From Bryobacterales bacterium (GTDB lineage Bacteria > Acidobacteriota > Terriglobia > Bryobacterales > Bryobacteraceae): 64,000 bases of DNA. Of the stretch, positions 46,234 through 54,204 are shown one piece after another. The stretch covers positions 1 through 64,000 of the forward strand of contig DAIDHC010000110.1 in assembly GCA_027452065.1 (NCBI GenBank). Reading direction: 5' to 3'. The first letter of the stretch is position 1, and each line of letters begins with the position of its first letter. The notes beneath the pieces are model-generated. The model had not been told where the DNA came from. It saw nothing but the letters and a program-made list of their open reading frames with translations, and ran no database searches. The translations under genes and the position numbers were made by a program.

Positions 46234-47111
46234 GGATGCATTTCTATTACTGCCCGGGCTCGAAGATGATCGATGAAGCGTTCGAGCGCGCGCTGCCGTT
46301 TCTGCGCCATCAAATGCTGCTCGATCCGATCCCGAACCTCCTCGAGAGCAGCGGCGCGCGGCGGTGTCTTTGCGTGGACCTTGACGATGTGATAGCCGAA
46401 CGCAGTGAGAAAAATGGGGCTCACTGAACCGGCGCCGAGCGAAAAGACCACCTCGTCGAACTGGTCCACCATCTCGCCGCGCGGAAACCAGCCGAGATCG
46501 CCCCCGCGGCCCGGGCAGTCCGAAACGCGGTCGGCCACATCCTCGAATGGTACGCCCGCGCATAGCTCCGCCTCTGCCGCCCGCATTGCGGCAAGGGCCT
46601 CCTCCTCAGTACATGTCTCAGAAACCTTTTTCACAATGTGAGAGGCGTGAACAAGCTCGGGAACCTGGAATTCTTCGCGGTGCTTGCGGTAATACTCGAC
46701 GATTTCCTTGTGCCGGGGCAGCGCGATGCGCCCGGCGTGGCGCGATACCAGACGGTTGATCCGCAGTTGGATCGAAGTCTCATCGCGCAGTACATCGACG
46801 CTCGACCTGCACCCCGATTGTCCCGGCGACTCGGCGCGTTGGCGTGCCAGAGCCTCCTCGACGGTCTGGGTTTCCAGCGGCTCACGATCGGCGACCGCGG
46901 CCTGCCGGAGGAGAAAAAGCTCGATGACATTTTCGCGCGACCAGTCGCGAAGCCTTTCCTCCACGGCAACGGCTGAGGCCTCGGGCATCGCCTCGACCAG
47001 GTGCGGCCTCAGATGCTGGGCCTCGCGCCGGATCCATTCTTCATCAATCTCTTCGCCATTCACAACGATGCGCACGGTTCCTGAATTAGGATAGTACGCC
47101 AGCGCTCTCAT
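46230..47111 (-). CDS. PpiC-type (parvulin) peptidylprolyl isomerase, SurA/NifM-like
   Basis: 'VPELVHASHIVKKVSETCTEEEALAAMRAAEAELCAGVPFEDVADRVSDCPGRGGDLGWFPRGEMVDQFDEVVFSLGAGSVSPIFLTAFGYHIVKVHAK'. Confidence 0.92.
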   Translation of the reverse strand: MRALAYYPNSGTVRIVVNGEEIDEEWIRREAQHLRPHLVEAMPEASAVAVEERLRDWSRENVIELFLLRQAAVADREPLETQTVEEALARQRAESPGQSGCRSSVDVLRDETSIQLRINRLVSRHAGRIALPRHKEIVEYYRKHREEFQVPELVHASHIVKKVSETCTEEEALAAMRAAEAELCAGVPFEDVADRVSDCPGRGGDLGWFPRGEMVDQFDEVVFSLGAGSVSPIFLTAFGYHIVKVHAKTPPRAAALEEVRDRIEQHLMAQKRQRALERFIDHLRARAVIEMHP

Positions 47112-47200
47112 TAGGAAACGTTCCGCCTCGGCGGCATAGCGCGCCTGCCGCGGAGGTCGAGCCTCTGCAGGGCGGCTTCGTGCGGCGGCGCCGCCGGCCG

Positions 47201-48349
47201 CTATGGCCTACCGACGGTGGGACCTTCGGTATTGATGAGCCGCGGAACGCGGTCCTTCACCGGCGGCAGGGGTTGCCGAAGCTTGTGCGGACCCGTCTGA
47301 TACCAGTACGCCACGCTGTAGAAATTGTCCGAGCGGGTGTTGGCGTGACCGTGCTCAATCGTCATTTTGAAATATTTCTCGAATGGAACGGGAGAATCGA
47401 GATGGAACCGGTAAACCGTCCACCGTGCGCCCCGCATATCGCCGCCATTGACGGGATTGCCGTAAAGCCGATAGGCGAAGGTCGGCTGTTGGCCGCCAAA
47501 AAAATTCAAGCCGCAACCGCCATAGCACCAGGCGCCCAGGAAGTAGTCCTCCGATCCGGTGCCGTTGATCGCTGGTTTTGAACGGTCGTCGATGAACATC
47601 ATTTCGTCGCCTTCGCCCCACCAGTCACCTTGATTCTGAATCACGCTCAGCGTCACGCCGATGAAATGACCGCGGCCTTCGGTCTCGACAAAGACGTAAT
47701 TGCCGTCTCCGTTTGGATTGAGGGCATCGTTGACCTTGGCATCGCGGTTTGAGCTCCAGTCCGATGTCGATCCGTGATTGGGCACCGCCTGCCGGTACTC
47801 GGCGTAAAAATAGGCCAAGTCCTTCGGCAGCTTCTCATATTTCTGCCAGTCGATGTTGTAGTAGAAGGCTCGAAGCGGCTCATCGCCCTCATTGGTCAGG
47901 GTGATCCGCGCGGACTTGCGGAACGGCATCGGGAAGAAGCAGTTCAACGCCTTCTGCGAGCCCACCGAGATCGGCCCCGATTCAAACGTATGGTATTCGC
48001 CGAGACCGAGGCCGAAAAAATCTCCCAGCGGCGATTCCACCGCGGGCAGCGGGTCGTTGTCCCAATACATTCGCAGAACGTACTTCTTCAAGTGGTACGG
48101 TTCGGTGCTGGGAAACGCGATCCAGATATGCGTGATGATGCCGGGGCCCGAAACCTCTCCGATGACGCGAGTTTCACCTGGTTGTATCGGATCCCGCTGG
48201 TCGCCGTCCAGGTTGCTGCCGTCACGGGCATAAGACGATATTCGCTCGGCTCGATATGTCTTGAGCAGCGGCAAGGCGGCCAGATCCTGTGCCTTCGCGC
48301 AAACGGTCGAGGCCAGGACAACAGCAAGAATGACGGATCTTGTATTCAT
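47201..48349 (-). CDS. DUF2961 (GH172-type) glycoside hydrolase-like protein, secreted
   Basis: Signal peptide; 'SGPGIITHIWIAFPS...LRMYWDNDPLPAVESPLGDFFGLGLGEYHTFESGPI', 'GTGSEDYFLGAWCYGG'. Confidence 0.88.
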   Translation of the reverse strand: MNTRSVILAVVLASTVCAKAQDLAALPLLKTYRAERISSYARDGSNLDGDQRDPIQPGETRVIGEVSGPGIITHIWIAFPSTEPYHLKKYVLRMYWDNDPLPAVESPLGDFFGLGLGEYHTFESGPISVGSQKALNCFFPMPFRKSARITLTNEGDEPLRAFYYNIDWQKYEKLPKDLAYFYAEYRQAVPNHGSTSDWSSNRDAKVNDALNPNGDGNYVFVETEGRGHFIGVTLSVIQNQGDWWGEGDEMMFIDDRSKPAINGTGSEDYFLGAWCYGGCGLNFFGGQQPTFAYRLYGNPVNGGDMRGARWTVYRFHLDSPVPFEKYFKMTIEHGHANTRSDNFYSVAYWYQTGPHKLRQPLPPVKDRVPRLINTEGPTVGRP

Positions 48350-48459
48350 GGAACAGTTGCTACAGGACCTAAAATATCAGCTTCAAACCGAATTGCAGAT
48401 CGCGTAGCACGCAACTGGTCCCGGGTTCGGGATATCCGTCACGGCCGCCCGACGAGATG

Positions 48460-49317
48460 TCACGCCAGGAGACACTCCACCCCGTGGCGCATCAGCATGT
48501 CAACGAATTCCAAGGCGAGGCCGTCATCGGCCACGATCTGATTGACCGACTCCAGCGGCGCCACCGGCACCATGCTCCTCCTGCCAAATTTGGTGTGGTC
48601 GGCGACGACGACGACGCGCCGCGCCGCTTCCAGCATCTTGTGTACGGTCCCGACCAGGAGAGTGTTCGAGTCGCTTAGGCCATCTTCGCTCACACCTGCG
48701 GTGCCAAGGATCAACAGATCGGCCGATACGCCGCCAAGCATCTTCTCTGCCACCGGCCCCAGCTGCACACCGATCCGCGGAAGCAGGTAGCCGCCCGTCA
48801 TGGTCACTTCCACGCTCGTGCAGTCCCGGAAAATCTGTGCGACGGGGATGGAGTTCGTGATCACCTGAATCGGGCGTCCGAAGAGATTGCGCGCCACCTC
48901 CACCACCGTTGAGCCGGAGCCCAGGATCACGGTTTGTCCATCCAGTACCAGCGAGGCGGCCGTTCTTCCGATGCGGACTTTTTCGATGTGGGCGATGCCC
49001 GACAACCGCCCGAAGTCGAGCAACTCATCCCTCGTCTGCAGCGAAATCGCCCCGCCGTGCACACGCCGCAATGCTCCGGCAATTTCGAGTTCGATCAGAT
49101 CCCGGCGAATGGTGGATTCCGAGACTTGGAGATTCCGGCTGAGCATCTCCGAAGCAAGAAATTCTTGCGACGAAAATAATTCACGAATCTTCACCTGCCG
49201 TTCGACGGCTTTCAATCGAGCGGTGGCGCTCTCGACGGGCTTTGACCGCCCGCGCATACCGTGCCGGGCGGTTGTTCGACTCGCCGTCGTGTTTTTGGAC
49301 GGGGGCGTGCGTTTCAT
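48460..49317 (-). CDS. DeoR/GlpR family transcriptional regulator
   Basis: N-terminal HTH 'SEMLSRNLQVSESTIRRDLIELEIAGALRRVHGGAI', C-terminal sugar-phosphate sensor domain. Confidence 0.93.
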   Translation of the reverse strand: MKRTPPSKNTTASRTTARHGMRGRSKPVESATARLKAVERQVKIRELFSSQEFLASEMLSRNLQVSESTIRRDLIELEIAGALRRVHGGAISLQTRDELLDFGRLSGIAHIEKVRIGRTAASLVLDGQTVILGSGSTVVEVARNLFGRPIQVITNSIPVAQIFRDCTSVEVTMTGGYLLPRIGVQLGPVAEKMLGGVSADLLILGTAGVSEDGLSDSNTLLVGTVHKMLEAARRVVVVADHTKFGRRSMVPVAPLESVNQIVADDGLALEFVDMLMRHGVECLLA

Positions 49318-49323
49318 CAGAGA

Positions 49324-49336
49324 CCGCTCAGAGCGG
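49324..49336. promoter_or_regulatory. Perfect inverted repeat overlapping the deoR leader
   Basis: CCGCTC-A-GAGCGG, 7 nt upstream of the DeoR start codon. Confidence 0.4.
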
Positions 49337-49361
49337 CTGTTGGTGAAGAAAGTATTTCATA

Positions 49362-49385
49362 AAGATTCAAAATCTGTCAAGATTC
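49362..49385. promoter_or_regulatory. Candidate DeoR operator in divergent intergenic region
   Basis: Inverted repeat AGATT-CAA-AATCT (49363-49375) and direct repeat AAGATTC at 49362 and 49379 in the DeoR/aldolase intergenic region. Confidence 0.4.
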
Positions 49386-49528
49386 TTCGCCCGGCCTGTT
49401 GCCAACGGAACGGGAGTGGCATAAAATTTCCATGTCGGGCCGTTGCCGTCGGCTGCTGAAAGTGGTGCCCTCCAGGCGCTGCTCCATGCCCCCGGCGCTA
49501 CGGCATAAGAAACCGGTATCCTCAGCAC

Positions 49529-50458
49529 ATGAAGAGCTATGGCCTGGAAACTTTGGAGCAGATCGTACGCGAAGTCGTTTCGCGGTATGCCGATGAGGTG
49601 ATGAGCCTCCAGAACCTGCCTTGCTCGGCCGAAGAGAAGCTGTTTGAGTCGCCAGCGGCGCGCGCGCTAAAGGAAGAAATCGTCGCTGTCGGGAAAAAGC
49701 TTTGGATGCGCGAGTTTGTTGATGGCAACGGCGGCAACATTTCCTGCCGATTGACCGACGGCTTGGTGCTCTGCACTCCGACGATGCGCAGCAAGTTCGA
49801 TCTGACGCCGGACGATATCTCACTCGTTGATCTGGACAACCGCAGAATTTGCGGGCGCCTCCCGCATACCAGCGAGATCCTGCTGCATCTGGCAATCTAT
49901 AAGCGGTCGCCGTCGGCCCGCGCCGTCGTGCATTGCCACCCGCCCCATGCCACCGCCTATTCGATCACCGGTCTTCAGCCGCCGGTCGGAATCCTGCCGG
50001 AATACGAGGTGTTCGTGGGCGTGGCGCCGGTGTCCCCTTACGAAACTCCCGGCACACAAGTCTTCGCCGATACCATCATCCCTTTCGTGGCCGAGCACAA
50101 CACGGTCTTGCTGGCGAACCACGGCGTCGTGTGCTGGGCCGACACAGTCACGCATGCCGAGTGGCAGGTCGAAGTTCTCGACACCTATTGCCGGACGCTG
50201 ATGCTGGCCGCGCAATTAGGCCGGCCCGTCACTTGTATTCCCGAGCCGAAAGTTCGCGATCTCATTCGCCTGAAAAAGAGGCTCGGTATTCCCGATCCCC
50301 GGCACGAGCCCGAGGCCGTGATCGAGGCAAACTCGCGACCATCGGCCGCCGCTGCTGCCGAAGATGGGGCAGGAGCGCTGGTGGAGGAGCGGATGAAGGA
50401 ACTCTCCAAGAGCATCGCGAGTGAGGTCGTTGCCCGCCTGGCCGGGAATCATTCGTGA
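49529..50458 (+). CDS. Class II aldolase/adducin family protein with N- and C-terminal amphipathic extensions
   Basis: 'GNGGNISCRL', 'LCTPTMRSKFDLTPDDISLVDLD', 'SEILLHLAIYKRSPSARAVVHCHPPHATAYS', 'LLANHGVVCW'. Confidence 0.92.
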   Translation: MKSYGLETLEQIVREVVSRYADEVMSLQNLPCSAEEKLFESPAARALKEEIVAVGKKLWMREFVDGNGGNISCRLTDGLVLCTPTMRSKFDLTPDDISLVDLDNRRICGRLPHTSEILLHLAIYKRSPSARAVVHCHPPHATAYSITGLQPPVGILPEYEVFVGVAPVSPYETPGTQVFADTIIPFVAEHNTVLLANHGVVCWADTVTHAEWQVEVLDTYCRTLMLAAQLGRPVTCIPEPKVRDLIRLKKRLGIPDPRHEPEAVIEANSRPSAAAAAEDGAGALVEERMKELSKSIASEVVARLAGNHS

Positions 50459-50498
50459 ATCGAAGCCGAAGCGCTGGACAGGCGCCCGTGAAGCTCGG

Positions 50499-52013
50499 AT
50501 GAGACCAATCCTCTTCGCGGAAAACCTTCGCAAGCACTACGGTGGAGTTCACGCTCTCCGGAACGGCTGTTTCGATTTGCGCGCCGGCGAAATTCACGCG
50601 CTCATCGGGGAGAATGGGGCGGGGAAGAGTACCCTGGCTCGAATTATCGCCGGCGCGACCAGGCCGGACGGCGGACGGATCCTGATTGACGGCCAAGAGG
50701 TCTCCTTCGCCGGTCCTGTCGATGCCCAGCGCCGCGGCGTGGCGATCGTTTTCCAGGAACTCGACCTCTTCCCGCATCTGTCGGTGGCCGAGAACGTGGT
50801 CATCGGAAACGCCCGTTTTCGCTCCGGTCCTTTTGCCGGAGCCCGGGCCATGGAAGCCTTCTGCGGTCCATATTTGCAATTGTCAGGGCTTTCCGTGAAT
50901 CCACGCCGCCTCGCCGGCGATCTGAGCGTTGCCCAGTCCCAACTGCTGGCGCTGGCTCGAGCCCTGAGCATGGAGCCGCGCGTCCTGTTGATGGACGAAC
51001 CGACAAGCGCGCTGTTTGACGACGCGGCCGAACACCTGTTTGCCGTCATCGGAGGCTTAAAGAGCCGCGGCATGGCCATCGTCTACGTCTCTCACAAGAT
51101 GGAGGAAATCTTCCGGATCAGCGACCGGATCACCGTCCTGCGTGACGGCGCCACGATCGGAACCAGTGCCACCGCGGAAACGAATCTGAACGAGATCGTC
51201 GCCATGATGGCCGGGCGCAGCCTGGAAGAGGTGGCACGGCATGCCGCGACTACGCGAGGCGCGGTCGTGCTTTCGGTCTCCGGCCTGACAACGGCAAAGC
51301 TGACTGATGTTTCCTTCGACCTCCACCGCGGCGAGGTCCTCGGCGTCGCAGGGCTGGTGGGCGCCGGCCGGACGGAACTCGGCAAGGCGCTGTTTGGAAT
51401 CGACAGGCTCTCCGCTGGGACGATCCGCCTGAATGGCGGCGTCATTCGTCCGCGTTCGCCACGGCAGGCAATTGCCGCTGGAATCGGCCTGGTGCCGGAG
51501 GACCGCAAAGGCGAAGGCCTCATGATGCGCATGAGCGTGCTCGACAATAGCGTCATGGCCGTTCAGTCGCGTCTTCATGGCTCGGGCCTGATCCGGCGTC
51601 AGCGCGAACTCGATGCCGTGAAGCCTGTGCTGAACGGCTTATCCCTTCGCTTCGGCTCGTACGGCTCGCCGGTCGGAAACCTGAGCGGCGGCAACCAGCA
51701 AAAGGTTCTCCTGGCGCGATGGCTCCTGGCCGATCCCCAGGTTCTCTTTCTCGACGATCCTACGCGCGGCATTGATATCGGCGCCAAGCAGGACGTTTAC
51801 AGGATTATCCGTGAGTTGGCGGCCATGGGCAAGGGAATCATCTTCGTGAGTTCGGAGCTGCCTGAGTTGCTTCGATGCTCGGATCGGATCCTGGTGATGA
51901 AGGATGGACGCGTCGCGGCCATCGTTGATGCAAGCGGGGCCAGCCAGGAGGCCATCATTGCCGCCGCCACCCTCGTCCGCCCCACTGCGCCCCAAGACCA
52001 TGACGCCCGTTGA
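50499..52013 (+). CDS. Sugar ABC transporter ATP-binding protein (RbsA/XylG-like, two NBDs)
   Basis: Walker A 'GENGAGKSTLARIIAG', 'LLMDEPTSAL', second NBD 'LSGGNQQKVLLARWLLADPQVLFLDDPTRGIDIGAK'. Confidence 0.95.
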   Translation: MRPILFAENLRKHYGGVHALRNGCFDLRAGEIHALIGENGAGKSTLARIIAGATRPDGGRILIDGQEVSFAGPVDAQRRGVAIVFQELDLFPHLSVAENVVIGNARFRSGPFAGARAMEAFCGPYLQLSGLSVNPRRLAGDLSVAQSQLLALARALSMEPRVLLMDEPTSALFDDAAEHLFAVIGGLKSRGMAIVYVSHKMEEIFRISDRITVLRDGATIGTSATAETNLNEIVAMMAGRSLEEVARHAATTRGAVVLSVSGLTTAKLTDVSFDLHRGEVLGVAGLVGAGRTELGKALFGIDRLSAGTIRLNGGVIRPRSPRQAIAAGIGLVPEDRKGEGLMMRMSVLDNSVMAVQSRLHGSGLIRRQRELDAVKPVLNGLSLRFGSYGSPVGNLSGGNQQKVLLARWLLADPQVLFLDDPTRGIDIGAKQDVYRIIRELAAMGKGIIFVSSELPELLRCSDRILVMKDGRVAAIVDASGASQEAIIAAATLVRPTAPQDHDAR

Positions 52014-53013
52014 GACAACGCTGCCGGCCTCGCGCCTACCACGCTTCGCTCACCGCGCGCGAGCGTTACGCAGTCTGCTTGGCTTCGGCGGAATCGTCTT
52101 GCTCGCCGTGATCTTCAGCCCGGTAGCCTCGGATGGTTCGCGAATTTTCCTGGAACTCGGAAACCTCAGCGACATTCTTCGGCAGGTCTCGATTATCGGC
52201 ATCATCGCTCTCGCGATGACCTTCGTCATCCTCACCGGCGGCATCGATCTTAGCGTCGGCAGCATTCTTGCGCTATCCACTTCCCTCACCGCCATGTGGC
52301 TCGTGCGAAGCTCGAACGTCGCGGATTACGGCGCCCATATTGCGGCTGCCATTGCTCTCGCCCTCGCCGCCTCTGCCGCAGCCGGCCTGATAAACGGCGT
52401 CGTAATCGCCTCGCTCGAGATCCAGCCCTTCGTCGTCACCTTGGCCTCCATGATCGGCGTGCGTGGCCTGGCAAAATGGCTGACCTCGAATGCGAATATC
52501 GATATCGGCTTTGGCCGCGACGTCGCGGCCTCCTTCGCGGAAACGTTTCGCAATAAGTCGATCGTGATCGGCTCCTACGCTGCTTTATCGGCGCTACTCT
52601 GGTTCGTACTCTCTCGAACCGTGTTTGGCCGCCACGTGCGCGCCATCGGCGACAACGAGCGGGCCGGGCGCTACGCGGGCCTTCCCATCCGGCGCGTCAA
52701 AATCTGGGTATATGCGCTCTGTGGCCTGTCCGCGGGAGTCGCCGGCGTACTGTACGCGGCGGAGAATCATCAGGGAAATCCCAATGCCGGAGTGGGCTAC
52801 GAGCTGGATGCCATCGCCGCGGCTGTCATCGGCGGCACCAGCCTGGCCGGCGGCGCGGGATCCATCCCCGGAACCATCGTTGGTACGCTCACCATTGGAG
52901 TGCTTACAAATATGCTTCGCCTCAACAATATCGACAGCAACGTTGAGATGATGGTCAAGGCCGTCATCATTATTCTCGCGGTTGCGGTGCAACGGCGAAG
53001 CTCCAATGACTGA
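52000..53013 (+). CDS. Sugar ABC transporter permease (RbsC-like)
   Basis: 'FVILTGGIDLSVGSILALS', 'AIGDNERAGRYAGLPIRRVKIWVYALCGLSAGVAG', 'AVIGGTSLAGG'. Confidence 0.94.
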   Translation: MTPVETTLPASRLPRFAHRARALRSLLGFGGIVLLAVIFSPVASDGSRIFLELGNLSDILRQVSIIGIIALAMTFVILTGGIDLSVGSILALSTSLTAMWLVRSSNVADYGAHIAAAIALALAASAAAGLINGVVIASLEIQPFVVTLASMIGVRGLAKWLTSNANIDIGFGRDVAASFAETFRNKSIVIGSYAALSALLWFVLSRTVFGRHVRAIGDNERAGRYAGLPIRRVKIWVYALCGLSAGVAGVLYAAENHQGNPNAGVGYELDAIAAAVIGGTSLAGGAGSIPGTIVGTLTIGVLTNMLRLNNIDSNVEMMVKAVIIILAVAVQRRSSND

Positions 53014-54025
53014 ACCTGCCTTCCTCCGCCCTCCCTGCGCCCCCAGCCGCCTGGCGGTGGCCATCGGGTGCGCCGCCTTCCTCGCTGCCGCTGGCTGCGG
53101 CGGTGGAAAGGCGCCCAGCCGTCACGGAAAGCGATTCCTTGTTGCCTTCAGCCAGTGCAATAACGCCGAGCCGTATCGGGCTGCCCAAAACGCGCTCATG
53201 ATGAAGCTGTTTGCCGAAGCCGGCGATGTCGACCTCGTCATTGCCGATGCCGGGCAGGACAACAGCCGGCAGGTCGCACAGGTCGAGACATTCATTCGTC
53301 AGAAGCCCGACTTGCTGATCGTCGCCCCAAACGAACGCGCCGCCCTCACCGCGGTCATGGGCCAAGCCATGCAGGCCGGAATCCGCACCATCTGTCTCGA
53401 ACGCGACGTCCTCCAGCCGAATTACACGGTCTACGTGCACAGCGACAACGTCGCCATCGGACGCATGGCCGGAGACTTCATCGTCAAATACCTGACCGGC
53501 AAGTACGGTTCACCCCGGGGAAACCTCGTGCAGATGCGTGGATTGCTCGGCGTCGAAGGGGAAATCAGCCGCTACAACGGAGCCCGTGAAATCCTCGACC
53601 GCTACCCATCCATTCGGACCGTCGCCGAGCCGGTTGCCGACTGGATTCAGGCCCGCGCCAAAGACCGGATGACGGAGGTGCTGAGGTCGCAGCCGTCGAT
53701 CGATGTCGTGTACGCGCACAACGACCCCATGGCCGTGGGCGCTTATCTCGCCGCCAAAGAGCTCGGTCGGGACCACCAGATGATCTTCGTTGGCGTCGAC
53801 GGGCTCGGCGGACCCGCCGGTGGCGTCAAGAAGGTTGTGGACGGCGTCCTGGCGGCCACTTTCGTATACCCTCTCTGCGTCGACAAGACCGTCGCCGTCG
53901 CGCTCCAAATGCTCCGTGACCCGCACTTCTCTCCAGACAAGGAATATAATTTGCCGCCGGTTATGGTGACGCAGGCCAACGCCGCATCGCTCTATACGCA
54001 GCTTACTCTTTCCGGTGGCAATTAA
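53006..54025 (+). CDS. Sugar ABC transporter substrate-binding protein (RbsB-like lipoprotein)
   Basis: Lipobox 'LAAAGCGGG'; 'VAQVETFIRQKPDLLIVAPNERAALTAVMGQAMQAGI', 'VYAHNDPMAVGAYLAAKELG'. Confidence 0.93.
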   Translation: MTEPAFLRPPCAPSRLAVAIGCAAFLAAAGCGGGKAPSRHGKRFLVAFSQCNNAEPYRAAQNALMMKLFAEAGDVDLVIADAGQDNSRQVAQVETFIRQKPDLLIVAPNERAALTAVMGQAMQAGIRTICLERDVLQPNYTVYVHSDNVAIGRMAGDFIVKYLTGKYGSPRGNLVQMRGLLGVEGEISRYNGAREILDRYPSIRTVAEPVADWIQARAKDRMTEVLRSQPSIDVVYAHNDPMAVGAYLAAKELGRDHQMIFVGVDGLGGPAGGVKKVVDGVLAATFVYPLCVDKTVAVALQMLRDPHFSPDKEYNLPPVMVTQANAASLYTQLTLSGGN

Positions 54026-54204
54026 GCGCCTGGACCCGGTTGAGTCGCGCCATGGCCGCGCGCCCGAACAAGCACAAACCGTTGACAGGGCGCTGGCCGA
54101 GTGAGGGAGCCGCGCTTCGGCTCATTTGCGGGTCGGCGGAGCACATATCTGACGCCACGCTCCGCCGTCCCGTCGCACCCGTTGCGATCGGCCCAATCGG
54201 CCGA

